DNA from: Thermoplasmata archaeon | GTDB taxonomy: Archaea > Thermoplasmatota > Thermoplasmata > Lutacidiplasmatales > UBA184 | Direction of reading: 5' to 3' | Assembly (NCBI GenBank): GCA_030043855.1 | Contig: JASHWW010000005.1 | Location: 1 to 64,000, forward strand | Length of the DNA: 64,000 nucleotides | Shown here: piece by piece, positions 1-8,288 of the stretch | Numbering within the stretch: the stretch's first letter is position 1 | Layout: every line of letters starts with the position of its first letter | Position numbers and translations under genes: made by a program | The notes under the pieces: model-generated | Databases searched by the model: none | Told to the model about the DNA's origin: nothing | Seen by the model: only the letters and a program-made list of their open reading frames with translations

Positions 1-96
1 TCGGGTCGCCGGCCCAACGGTCGCGAGGATTTTCGTCCGGCGCATGCGCGTCCGAGCGCGCGGTCCCTCATACGGGTGCCGTCCGGAACGGGAGCC

Positions 97-102
97 TTTA
101 AC
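97..102 (+). promoter_or_regulatory. TATA-like box for tRNA-Gln
   Basis: A short AT run (tttaac) in otherwise GC-rich sequence is centred about 25 bp before the first base of the tRNA. This is the spacing expected of an archaeal TATA box. Nothing else is recognisable in bases 1-96. Confidence 0.5.
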
Positions 103-124
103 CTCGAATCCCACTCCTCCGGAC

Positions 125-197
125 AGCCCCGTGGTGTAGTGGCCAAGCATGCTGGCCTTTGGAGCCGGCGACAGCGGTTCGAATCCGCTCGGGGCTA
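125..197 (+). tRNA. tRNA-Gln (anticodon UUG)
   Basis: Complete cloverleaf. The acceptor stem is AGCCCCG (125-131) paired with CGGGGCT (190-196), with discriminator A197. The D stem is GTGT/GCAT and the anticodon stem is CTGGC/GCCGG. The loop CTTTGGA puts TTG (159-161) in the anticodon position, so it reads CAA. The T arm is AGCGG-TTCGAAT-CCGCT. CCA is not encoded. There is no sign of an intron. Confidence 0.95.
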
Positions 198-328
198 CGT
201 TCCCTCGCGGGTACGCGCCAGAAATGGAGGAGTCATTCCGAGCGGCCCCTCGATCTCCTGTCGAGACACTCCAGCCCCGCTTCCCTCCGCAGGAATCACC
301 GTGAGTGGAGTCACGGGCGCGACCCGGC

Positions 329-1000
329 CTAGACGACGGTGAAATCGATCCGTGCGGTGTACGTCCCGTCCGTCGCGATCAGCCGAGTGGAGCCGACGGG
401 AACGTTCGGGACGGTCGCGAGACAGCCGGAGAACGCTCCCGTACCGTTGGTTCGGCAGGGCACCGTCGTGGTCGCGAGCGTCCCGTGAAGGTGGAAGCGG
501 ACCACGTGATTCGGCAAGAACCCCTGCCCGCTCAGGCTCATTGTCCCCGAGATTCCGACGGCGTTGGGCGCGGACCGTACCTTGGTGAGGTGGAATCCGG
601 CCGATTGGTTGTCCCCTGCCAGGTCGGTCACGAAGACGGTGTAGTTGCCGACCGACTCGTTCGGGGTGGCGAAATCGGAGGTGAAGCTCCCGGTCCCGGT
701 TGAGCCGGTGGCCACGGCGAGCGCCGCGGCCCCGAAGGTCCCGTTCCAAAAGTAGACGGTGAACGGTTCTCCCGGCCAGAACTGGGACGCCGTGACCGTC
801 ACACGGTTGCCGTGGGAACCGGAGTCGATGGATAACGCAATGGAACACGGAAGGATCGGGGCAATGCAACTGTCCGGCGGGGGCAGCGTCATCCCCGGCA
901 CGGCCGCCGCGACCAGTCCTCCGGACGATGCGACCCCGAGGGCCACGAGCCCACCGGCCAGAGCCAAGATCCGGGCCCTGCCGAGGTGGAAACCGCGCAT
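329..1000 (-). CDS. secreted protein with tandem Ig-like (IPT/TIG-like) domains
   Basis: A 223-residue protein with a basic start (MRGFHLGRAR) and a long Ala/Gly/Leu/Val hydrophobic segment that reads as a signal peptide or N-terminal anchor. The rest is beta-rich and holds two similar units of the type GxxGxxVTVTASxFWPG and SLSGQGFLPN, each ending near a V-F-V or D-F-T-V strand. This is the pattern of IPT/TIG-like folds seen in Thermoplasmata surface proteins. Several N-x-S/T sequons are consistent with a glycosylated exterior protein. I chose the start at 1000 because the signal peptide begins there; a longer in-frame extension upstream is arginine-rich and looks non-coding. It is related in design to the protein at 59941-60702. 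The specific role is unknown. Confidence 0.7.
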   Translation of the reverse strand: MRGFHLGRARILALAGGLVALGVASSGGLVAAAVPGMTLPPPDSCIAPILPCSIALSIDSGSHGNRVTVTASQFWPGEPFTVYFWNGTFGAAALAVATGSTGTGSFTSDFATPNESVGNYTVFVTDLAGDNQSAGFHLTKVRSAPNAVGISGTMSLSGQGFLPNHVVRFHLHGTLATTTVPCRTNGTGAFSGCLATVPNVPVGSTRLIATDGTYTARIDFTVV

Positions 1001-1211
1001 ACCGTCCGTCCTTGCGCAACCGCCCCGACCGGGCCCCAGGCCACGACGACTAACATTCCTTTGGGGAACGGCTCCGGATCTCTCCGGGCCCGCGGGGAGA
1101 GCACGGACGGCCCGGTCGCCGACGTCCGACTCGATCCGAGGTCGATGAGAAAGAAGGGGGAAAGGGTTGGTCGAACTCCTCGCGCTCACGAGGAGATTTC
1201 GGCTCGACTCC

Positions 1212-2690
1212 TCAGGGGATCGGAGTCACCGGAACGACGCCCGCGAGACCGGAGGCGTAGACGCTGATCTCGTGGGACTCGGTCGCGATGTTCTGGTTGT
1301 TGGCCGGGTCCATCACGAACTGAAGGTACCGGAGCGCCTCGCCGGTCGGAGGCGCGGTCTCCACGTTCAGGAACGGCCGCCAGCCAACATACGCCTGGCT
1401 CGTCGCGAACGTCGCGCTGTTGGTCTCGTCGTCGGCGATGCCCGCCGCGATCGCTTTGATCGCCGCGCCGTTCGCGAGGGCCACTACGACCGACTGGCCG
1501 TAGCCCTGGAAGGCGATGGGCGTCACGCCCGACCCTCCGGCCTGGACCAGCCCGTCCGAGGCGTACCCGATCGCGTCCGGGGTTCCCGCAACGGCGGAAA
1601 TGACCCCCTGGTCACCCGTGTGCAGGTCGGCACCGGGGAAGGCGATGTTGCAGCCGTCCCACTGGTTGTCGCCGCTGCAGCCGGTGAAGCCGAGTCCGAG
1701 CGGAGTCCCGCCGGTCGCACCGACCGCGAGGTCGCGGGCGATGAACGACTGGGTCGCTCCCGCCACGTCCGAGCGCGCCGAGATGACGATCTCATCCGTC
1801 GCCGGTGCGGAGGTGGTTCCGCCCGCGCAGACGGTCCATCCGCAGGTTGTCGTAGACGCCGGCGCCGAGCACAGGTCGCTCGCGAAGCCGGTGCACGGAG
1901 TCTCCGTTCCCGGAATCGCCGAGCCGCCCGAGACGCCCGCGGAGAGCTGGAACGCAACTCCCGCGCACGTCGCAGTCGCGGCCTCGCTCGCGCACGCCGG
2001 GATCTGGTCCCAGGCAAAGCCCGGGGCCGCTCCAGCATACGCCGGAACCGGAACCTCCGCGGCCGTCGCAAGGCCGTTGCCGAAGGTGTACGCCCCCGCG
2101 AGGTGGAGGTTCGTTGCCGCCGTAGGCGTCGACGTGCTCGCCGCAACAAAGACCGCCTGCGCCGTGTCCCACGCCAGGCCCTGGAGCCCATGGGGGTTCG
2201 CGGCCTGGACGATCGGGTCGACGCCGTCGTAGGCGACGACCTCGACCGCCACGGTCGACGGACATCCGTACTCCGTCTGCAGAGTGGCGGGGGTCGACGA
2301 GAGACCCGTACCGTAGTACGTGGCCGCTTCGCCGATGTTGATCTGCCCGGAGCAAACCGCGGCCATTCCCGCGCCGCTGCCGCCTTCGTTCACGCTCACC
2401 GCCACGTCAGTGTTGTTCTGTTCGAACTGGGCTGCCGCGAGCGAGGCAAACGGGTACTCCGAGGTGCTCCCGCCGATGGAGAGGGTGTACTGAGCCCCCG
2501 GGCTCCCGATGCTCCCCGTGACGCCGCCCTGCCAGGCGACCAGCCACAAGTAGAGCGCTGCCGCCGCTGCGACCGCGATGAGAATCAGGATCAGCGTCGC
2601 CACGACCGGCGACACTCCCTGCTTCTCCCCGCGCATCCGCCGCAGATAGCCGCGGCGCCGCTCTCGAAACCGCGCGTTGTTCGCTCCCAT
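1212..2690 (-). CDS. pstS: PstS-like phosphate-binding protein with archaeal pilin-like leader
   Basis: A 492-residue extracytoplasmic solute-binding protein of the PstS type (PBP superfamily). The ligand-binding start GGSTSEYPFASLAA and the later NEGGSGAGMAAV segment match the phosphate-cradling loops of PstS. The N-terminus is unusual. After a basic stretch it reads EKQGVSPVVATLILILIAV, the form of an archaeal type IV pilin/class III signal segment, so the protein is probably processed by a prepilin peptidase and carried on a pilin-like helix rather than as a lipoprotein. An AGGAGG motif lies about 12 bases before the ATG at 2690. A second in-frame ATG at 2636 would give the more typical short pilin leader, so the exact start is uncertain. 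No pstCAB genes are in view. The next gene upstream (2981-4003) encodes a PhoU-type regulator. Confidence 0.85.
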   Translation of the reverse strand: MGANNARFRERRRGYLRRMRGEKQGVSPVVATLILILIAVAAAAALYLWLVAWQGGVTGSIGSPGAQYTLSIGGSTSEYPFASLAAAQFEQNNTDVAVSVNEGGSGAGMAAVCSGQINIGEAATYYGTGLSSTPATLQTEYGCPSTVAVEVVAYDGVDPIVQAANPHGLQGLAWDTAQAVFVAASTSTPTAATNLHLAGAYTFGNGLATAAEVPVPAYAGAAPGFAWDQIPACASEAATATCAGVAFQLSAGVSGGSAIPGTETPCTGFASDLCSAPASTTTCGWTVCAGGTTSAPATDEIVISARSDVAGATQSFIARDLAVGATGGTPLGLGFTGCSGDNQWDGCNIAFPGADLHTGDQGVISAVAGTPDAIGYASDGLVQAGGSGVTPIAFQGYGQSVVVALANGAAIKAIAAGIADDETNSATFATSQAYVGWRPFLNVETAPPTGEALRYLQFVMDPANNQNIATESHEISVYASGLAGVVPVTPIP

Positions 2691-2710
2691 TGTCCGTTGC
2701 GTCCTCCTTG

Positions 2711-2742
2711 GTTCGCCGAGCTCGGTGTCGACCTCGGCGAAC
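2711..2742 (-). promoter_or_regulatory. perfect 10-bp inverted repeat in the pstS leader
   Basis: GTTCGCCGAG (2711-2720) and its exact complement CTCGGCGAAC (2733-2742) flank a 12-nt loop. In the pstS direction the hairpin ends a few bases before the AGGAGG motif that precedes the start codon. A weak AT-rich patch at 2761-2768 could be the TATA box, which would put the repeat inside the 5' untranslated region. It could be an operator or an RNA hairpin that affects translation. The rest of the 290-bp gap up to the PhoU gene holds nothing I recognise. Confidence 0.5.
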
Positions 2743-2980
2743 GTCGGACGGGGACCCGCGTTGATAGTCTCGGGCGAAGGAGTGTTCGAAGGTACGACGA
2801 ACCCACGGGTCCGGTCCGCACCCGACGGGACTCCGGAAGCCCGACGGAGTTTACGGATGGTCCGTACTCCGACCGGCCGCGCCGAGAGTGACCCGGAGGA
2901 CGAGGTCCGGTACGTCTCCGCGCAATCCCGCCGTCGGCCTGCGCACTGGGCCGCGTCGGAGGGTCTCGTGACGGGAGGCC

Positions 2981-4003
2981 TTACCCGTGCGCCGGCTCGC
3001 GGAGCACCGCGACGTCGAGGGCGTGCTTGGCGATCTCCCGCACGTGGCCCGCGGATCCGCCGACGGTATCGACGACGATGTGCAGATCGGTCCAAGCGAC
3101 CGCTCGGTCAAGGGACAGTCGGCCCAGGAGCGACTCGAGCGAATCCTGCAGCCGGAGGACCGAGTCGATCGCATCGTTGGCTTGATCGCTATCGTTGGCG
3201 AACAGCGCTCCGACGGCCGCGTCCAGCATCTGGATCACGACCTGTACGGAGGCCTCGAGCTCCTCGAAGATCGTCGGGTCTACGCTGCGCAGACGCCGCA
3301 GGGTCGGGGCCCGTTCGGCCAACTCGGCCGCTCGGCCCGCGGTCCTCTCGAGCAGCTTCGCCACCAGCCAGGGGTACGGCGATCGTGAGAAGCCGTCGTC
3401 CGAGGCCGGACGGGCCGCGGCCGCCGTCGGCTGGGTGTGGCGCGCGATGATCCAGCACATGCGACTGACGTCCTCGGCCTGCTGACGCGCGCGTTCGATG
3501 CGACCGGCGTCGCCGTCCCGAAGTCCGCGAAGGGCGTCTCCCAGCATCGCGCGGACGAGCAGGTGCATGCGTCGCAGGCATCGGAGAGAATCGACCTCGA
3601 CCCCGGTGGACAGATCCTGAAGCACCAGGTGCGTCGGGGATTCGTCGACCACCTCGACCCCGTTCACGCGACGACAGAATTCCCGGGCCACCCTCCGGCA
3701 GGCCCCGGCCGACCCGGGATCGAAGCGGACCTCGATGAGGTGAAAGCTCGCCACGTAGGCCCCGATGAGCTTGCGCAGGAGGTGGTCCGTGGATTCCAGG
3801 CGCGAGATGTCGAACACCTTGCGCTCGGGCGTCGGACGACTGGTCGGGTCCGACCGCACGGACACGGACCCGTCGTCCATCGCCTCGACGAACAGCAGAT
3901 CCCCGGGCTTCAGGCCCCGTTCCAAAACCCAGGTGCGCGGAAGCGCCACCTGAAACGTAGACCCGCCCGACCGCTGGAGCTTGCGACCGTCCGTATCCGC
4001 CAC
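2981..4003 (-). CDS. phoU: phosphate uptake regulator: AbrB/SpoVT N-terminus plus PhoU domain
   Basis: A 340-residue protein. Residues 1 to about 50 (RKLQRSGGSTFQVALPRTWV followed by LKPGDLLFVEAMDDGSVSV) form an AbrB/SpoVT-type swapped-hairpin DNA-binding domain. From about residue 100 to the end there are long helices typical of PhoU three-helix bundles. This AbrB-PhoU fusion is the usual archaeal phosphate regulator. It starts at a GTG. A TATA-like attaaatgg on the same strand lies at 4032-4042. It shares orientation with the pstS-like gene downstream, which is its likely target or partner. No transmembrane segment is present. Confidence 0.85.
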   Translation of the reverse strand: MADTDGRKLQRSGGSTFQVALPRTWVLERGLKPGDLLFVEAMDDGSVSVRSDPTSRPTPERKVFDISRLESTDHLLRKLIGAYVASFHLIEVRFDPGSAGACRRVAREFCRRVNGVEVVDESPTHLVLQDLSTGVEVDSLRCLRRMHLLVRAMLGDALRGLRDGDAGRIERARQQAEDVSRMCWIIARHTQPTAAAARPASDDGFSRSPYPWLVAKLLERTAGRAAELAERAPTLRRLRSVDPTIFEELEASVQVVIQMLDAAVGALFANDSDQANDAIDSVLRLQDSLESLLGRLSLDRAVAWTDLHIVVDTVGGSAGHVREIAKHALDVAVLREPAHG

Positions 4004-4307
4004 CCCTTGTTCGGGTGGTCGACCAAAAGTGCCCCATTTAATGCGGAAGATAGGCGCAAACCGCCAATTCGACGTCGGATTCGGAACATTTCGGGTAAAT
4101 CCGGATTCTCTCGGATTTTCCGGTCCCTACTGACGCGGACTACCCTGCCGCGCAGGCCCGGAAGGGCGACCGAACCGATCGCCAAACGGCGGGAAGGGAC
4201 ACCGAACCTCTGCCGCTCGAGTGGAGGAGCGTCGGAACTCCCCGGGGGCAAGTCGCAAAATCGCGCGAGGAATGCTCTATGTATAACCCGGCCATCCGGC
4301 GCCTACC
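4004..4307. other. divergent intergenic region, 304 bp
   Basis: The gap between the leftward PhoU gene and the rightward thermopsin-like gene is more AT-rich than its surroundings. It holds a leftward TATA-like element (4032-4042), the rightward TATA at 4278-4286, and loosely repeated tccggatt/tcggatttt blocks around 4095-4120. No ORF or RNA gene is apparent. Confidence 0.5.
4278..4286 (+). promoter_or_regulatory. TATA box of the thermopsin-like gene
   Basis: TATGTATAA is centred 26 bp before the ATG at 4308. This places the predicted transcription start at or next to the start codon, so the mRNA should be leaderless. Confidence 0.65.
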
Positions 4308-7064
4308 ATGTTCGACCGTGGGGTCGTCGCGAAGCGATTGGTGTGGGCCGTTGTGACGGGGATCGCCCTTCTGATGATTCTTCCCGCGGCCTCGATGCTG
4401 GGCGCCGCTGCCATGGCGGGCCCCCGGGCGGCGGAAGATTCGAGCTCACTCCTCGCGGCGTCTTCGGCCGCGAGCCCATCGACGGGGACGGCCGTCGAAC
4501 CCCTGACCCCGGTGACGGCGCCGTCGACCACCAACCTGCTCTCGGGCCTTTCTCCCAGCCTCCTCAAGATCCCGTGGATCGCGTCTCTGGCCCATACGGG
4601 ACCGTCGCTCCGACCACTGACCTCGCTGCCGAACCTGGCCCTGCTGGAGCACCCGGTCCACCCCGACGCGCAAGGGACCATCAATCCGTTCTACGTCGCC
4701 CAGCCGGCGCCGCTGGGCCTCGGGGACTTCGGTCTCGGCGCGACCCCGTACTCGTACAACACGTCCCACATCATGGGCGAAGTGACGTTCGCCGCCCCGC
4801 CCAACGTGACCGACCCGGACTCGGCGGTCTACACCGAGCCGTCCGGCGAGCACGACGGCTACGTCGGCAGCGTCTACGAGTTCGGCATCCAGCTCAACAC
4901 GGTCGCCACGAACATCTCGATCCCCGGCTCCGACCAGGGGTTCTTCTGGACCCAGAACGTGATCAACTTCAACGACACCGGCATCCACTTCGTTGACGAC
5001 ACGTTCAACATGTCGGGCCCGCCGGAAATCGAGCCGGGCACTATCTACTCCGCCTGCGGCAACAACTCCGTGGGGGTCCAGAAGATCCTCAACGCGTACG
5101 GCGGAGTGTTCCAGTGCGTGGGTGGTACGATCCCGATCTCCCCCGCGTCCTACCCGATCACCATCCAGCTCTACAACAACGCGACGGTCACGGCCGGCAA
5201 CCGGACGGAGGTCGCCTACGGCTACCGGTTCGTCTTCTCCGGGACGGGGCAGGTGTTCACCGGACTCGCCAGCGACGTGATCTTCAACAACCCCACCGCC
5301 GCCACTTCGCGGCCCGCGAACGTCCCGGGATTCTCGATCGATGGGTTCGAGGGTGCGCCCGGGGGGATCTTCCGAGACGCGGAGATCGTCCTGGTCGGGA
5401 ACATCGGGGGCGACAACTCGGTGTTCCGCTCGGTCCAGGGGACCATCAACCTGGAGTACACGAACCTGACGCACGGCGGCTGGCAGAACGTCCCGTCCGC
5501 CTACAACTTCGGGACCGACACCGGTGAGACGTCGACCGGGATCGCCGACTTCTGGACGCCGAGCCACACGCTCGACATCAACCAGGGCCCCGCGATGCTC
5601 TACGGGCTCTGGAACTCCCAGCCGCAGGTCGCCGTGGCGTCCGGTTCGATCCACATCTCGGGATCGATCAAGCCGTCGTACGGCTTCGTGTTCGTCGGGA
5701 ACACCCCGCCGGTCCTCGACCCGTGGAACTCGACGCTCGGGGAGCGGGACAACATGAGCTGGCTCCCGACGAACAACGCCGGGAAGTTCAGCACGTATCT
5801 TCCGCCGCTCGGAGCGCCCTGGACGTCGAGCTACTACGTGCAGGGATTCGCCGATGGCTACGCGACGGAGAACGGCACGCCGATCACCGGATCGGTGAGC
5901 GCCTACACGCTGGATCTGTCGTCGTCGCCCGGTACCCTGGACGCCCCGCTCTACGCGTTCTCGAACGCGCAGGAGGCGGCGCTGGCGTTGCACGTCACCG
6001 GTTCGTCCGTGGCCCCGTACGACTTCTCCGGACTGACCGTGAACATGAACCTCTCCTTCGAGCACGTGAACGACTACGGGTTCCCCGAATTCTCGGTGTT
6101 CATGTCGCAGGGCGTGACGAACCCGATCGAGGTGAACGCGGTCTTCCAGGGTACGGACTCCCCGTCCGGAAACTTCGTCATCATCGACTACCCGATCATC
6201 GGGTTCGAGTCGGGGCTCCTCGCGCCCGCGCCGTTCACGTTCGAGGCGTTCTACTACACCTCGGGCGTCGAGATCTTCGGCGGGATCGACGACCAGGTCG
6301 CGAACCAGATCGTGGCCGGGGACGGCTACAACCTGCAGATCCTGCTGTGGGGCGACCGCGACGCGCAGGTCTGGAACGTCACCTCGACCTACGGGTCGAT
6401 GGGAGTCTTCGTCGGGGATTCGTTCGGAACCTCGGTGTGGAACGTCGACGTGACGAACGGCGCCACCGGGATCTCGGACGTGGGGTCGACCGGCACGTAC
6501 GGTTGGGACGTCCTCGCGCTCGGTCCGGGGGCGACGGGCGTCTACGCGCTCAGCAGCCACGACGCGTCGTTCTGGTCGATCGGAGCGTGGGACGGGGCCG
6601 CCGGCCTCGTTTCGGGCGCGTTCGACAACCCGGCATCGGGCGGGTATCCGTACTACTGGCTCCCCGGTTCGAGTGACCTCACCCTGACGGACGTCGTCGC
6701 GTACAACCAGTCCCTCGGGGCGAACGTCTCGCTCTCGACGGACGTCTCCGTGTCGGACGTCTCGGCGACGCTCCACTCGACGGGCGTGCTGTTCGCGCTC
6801 ACGACGGACGCCTCGGCGACGTACGTGACCGCGAAGGACCACTCGGAGGCGGTCGGTGCGCTCGAATCGAGCGCCCTGCTCGTGGCGCACGTCCTGGACC
6901 GGGGCCACTCGACGGGCGTCGTGTTCGTCGACAGCAGCCACTCCGTGATCGAGGATGTCCTGGCGGAGCTCGACTCCGTGGGCGTCATCCTCGACGGCGC
7001 CACCCACATCGTGCTGAACAACATCCGCGCGACGGGCCACTCGATCGCGATCGAGGTCCTGTAA
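4308..7064 (+). CDS. large secreted thermopsin-family (A5) protease-like protein with C-terminal beta-helix
   Basis: A 918-residue exported protein. Residues 10-35 are a hydrophobic signal segment after a basic start, followed by a Ser/Ala/Pro-rich linker. From about residue 126 (NPFYVAQPAPLGLGDFGLG) to about 420 it carries features of thermopsin, the acid protease family A5: the QPAPLGLGDFG motif, YNTSHIMGEV, a GIQLN strand and FFWTQNV. The last third (about 690-915) is a series of short V/D/S-rich turns such as VWNVDVTNGATGISD, typical of a right-handed parallel beta-helix. It should act outside the cell in protein breakdown or at the surface. There is no C-terminal transmembrane anchor. 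Catalytic residues of this family are not firmly established, so activity cannot be read from the sequence. Confidence 0.8.
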   Translation: MFDRGVVAKRLVWAVVTGIALLMILPAASMLGAAAMAGPRAAEDSSSLLAASSAASPSTGTAVEPLTPVTAPSTTNLLSGLSPSLLKIPWIASLAHTGPSLRPLTSLPNLALLEHPVHPDAQGTINPFYVAQPAPLGLGDFGLGATPYSYNTSHIMGEVTFAAPPNVTDPDSAVYTEPSGEHDGYVGSVYEFGIQLNTVATNISIPGSDQGFFWTQNVINFNDTGIHFVDDTFNMSGPPEIEPGTIYSACGNNSVGVQKILNAYGGVFQCVGGTIPISPASYPITIQLYNNATVTAGNRTEVAYGYRFVFSGTGQVFTGLASDVIFNNPTAATSRPANVPGFSIDGFEGAPGGIFRDAEIVLVGNIGGDNSVFRSVQGTINLEYTNLTHGGWQNVPSAYNFGTDTGETSTGIADFWTPSHTLDINQGPAMLYGLWNSQPQVAVASGSIHISGSIKPSYGFVFVGNTPPVLDPWNSTLGERDNMSWLPTNNAGKFSTYLPPLGAPWTSSYYVQGFADGYATENGTPITGSVSAYTLDLSSSPGTLDAPLYAFSNAQEAALALHVTGSSVAPYDFSGLTVNMNLSFEHVNDYGFPEFSVFMSQGVTNPIEVNAVFQGTDSPSGNFVIIDYPIIGFESGLLAPAPFTFEAFYYTSGVEIFGGIDDQVANQIVAGDGYNLQILLWGDRDAQVWNVTSTYGSMGVFVGDSFGTSVWNVDVTNGATGISDVGSTGTYGWDVLALGPGATGVYALSSHDASFWSIGAWDGAAGLVSGAFDNPASGGYPYYWLPGSSDLTLTDVVAYNQSLGANVSLSTDVSVSDVSATLHSTGVLFALTTDASATYVTAKDHSEAVGALESSALLVAHVLDRGHSTGVVFVDSSHSVIEDVLAELDSVGVILDGATHIVLNNIRATGHSIAIEVL

Positions 7065-7180
7065 GTCGGCCCCGAGCGCCCGGGACGCCCAGCGAACCCC
7101 TTCCCGCCGGTCGGGACGGCCCGCGACCGCCGGCCGTCGAGAACGCCGGAGATTCCGTAGTACTCGGTGGGCGCCGGACC

Positions 7181-7196
7181 CGCACGTTATCGTGCG
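7181..7196 (+). promoter_or_regulatory. palindromic promoter element
   Basis: CGCACG-TTAT-CGTGCG is a perfect 6-bp inverted repeat around the only AT-rich bases in the region. It is centred about 26 bp before the ATG at 7215. The central TTAT probably serves as the TATA element, so a protein binding the palindrome would block it. The rest of 7065-7214 is GC-rich with no other signal. Confidence 0.4.
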
Positions 7197-7214
7197 CCCG
7201 CCCAGTTCGCGACG

Positions 7215-8240
7215 ATGGGGCGATCATCGCTAGCCCTCGCGGGCCTGCTCGCTGCGTTGCTGATCGGAACGTTGGTCTCCGTCGCGATCGTCGGGAGCCC
7301 TCCGACGTCACCGCGGGCCGGTTCCGCCGGGGGGAACGGGCCGAGCGCCGGCGCGGACCTCATGTCGGCGGGGGGATCGGCGAAGCACCCGTCCGGCTCC
7401 CCGGAGTCGAACGTGACCTTTGCCGCGTCCGGGCTCCCCGCGAATTCGAGCTGGGAGATTCTCCTCTCCCGCGCCGGCTCCCTGTTCGAGTTCGACAATG
7501 CCACGTCCGGTCCGTCGCTGGTCGAGCACCTGGACAACGGCACGTACGATCTCGCCGCCGCGTCCAGCAACGCCAGCTTCGCGACGTTCGGTCTGGCCCC
7601 GACCCTCGACGTCCGGGGAAGCAACACGACCGTGCCGGTCCCGTTCTACCTCGGATACGACGTCACGTTCTCGGAGCAGGGGCTACCGTTCAACGTGACC
7701 TGGAACGTCTCGGTCACGGCGGACGGCGTCACGGAGAATCGCACGTTCGCGGGAGCCACCGGCGAACTGTGGGTGCCCGCGGGCGAGTTCTCGTATACCG
7801 ACGGGTCGGACGGCTACCTGTCGGCCCTCGGCGCGGGCGAGGAGACCCTCACGCAGAACGGGACGGTCCCGGTCGACTTCGTCAAGCCGCGGCCGGTGCT
7901 CGGCGTCCTGCGCCTCACGTTGGACGTTCCCGCGGCGGACGTCTACCTGAACGGGATCGCGTACCCGTCGGTGCCGCAGGGAACGACCGAGTTCAACCTC
8001 ACGCCGGGAATCTGGACGATCTTCGTCCACGCCCCCGGCTACGGCGACTACTTCAACGTCACGAAGATCGGCAGCAACGCGACGGTCTCGATCGCCGTCA
8101 TCCTCAACCCGAACCCCTCGAATCCCGGACCCGGGCTCCTGAGCGCCGGCGCCGAGGTCATCGTCGTAGGCTTGGTCCTTGGCGTCGCCGTGCTCGGGCT
8201 CCTGCTGGTGTTCGCGTGGGGTCGACTCTCGCGGCGGTGA
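7215..8240 (+). CDS. membrane-anchored surface protein with PEGA-like domain
   Basis: A 341-residue protein. An N-terminal hydrophobic segment (SSLALAGLLAALLIGTLV) acts as signal or anchor, and a second transmembrane helix near the C-terminus (VIVVGLVLGVAVLGLLLVF) is followed by a short basic tail. Between them are beta-rich modules including VTFSEQGLPFNVTWNVSVT, a repeat common in Thermoplasmata surface proteins, and a PEGA-like unit (PAADVYLNGIAYPSVPQGT). Many N-x-S/T sequons suggest glycosylation. I chose the ATG at 7215 over an upstream start because the promoter palindrome lies 26 bp before it. The neighbouring secreted protease suggests a surface-related role, but the function is unknown. 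Confidence 0.7.
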   Translation: MGRSSLALAGLLAALLIGTLVSVAIVGSPPTSPRAGSAGGNGPSAGADLMSAGGSAKHPSGSPESNVTFAASGLPANSSWEILLSRAGSLFEFDNATSGPSLVEHLDNGTYDLAAASSNASFATFGLAPTLDVRGSNTTVPVPFYLGYDVTFSEQGLPFNVTWNVSVTADGVTENRTFAGATGELWVPAGEFSYTDGSDGYLSALGAGEETLTQNGTVPVDFVKPRPVLGVLRLTLDVPAADVYLNGIAYPSVPQGTTEFNLTPGIWTIFVHAPGYGDYFNVTKIGSNATVSIAVILNPNPSNPGPGLLSAGAEVIVVGLVLGVAVLGLLLVFAWGRLSRR

Positions 8241-8288
8241 CCCACCGTTCGCCGGAGCGCCCGTTCGGGCCGGCCCGCAACCTGCCCG

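Noticed and set aside
2691..3095. N-terminal extension of the PstS-like protein upstream of 2690
   Set aside because: The extension is Arg/Pro-rich, overlaps the PhoU gene and would bury the pilin-like leader inside the protein.
4446..7040. An 864-codon minus-strand frame opposite the thermopsin-like gene
   Set aside because: Composition is dominated by Arg, Val and Asp. The plus strand has a signal peptide, family motifs and a promoter.
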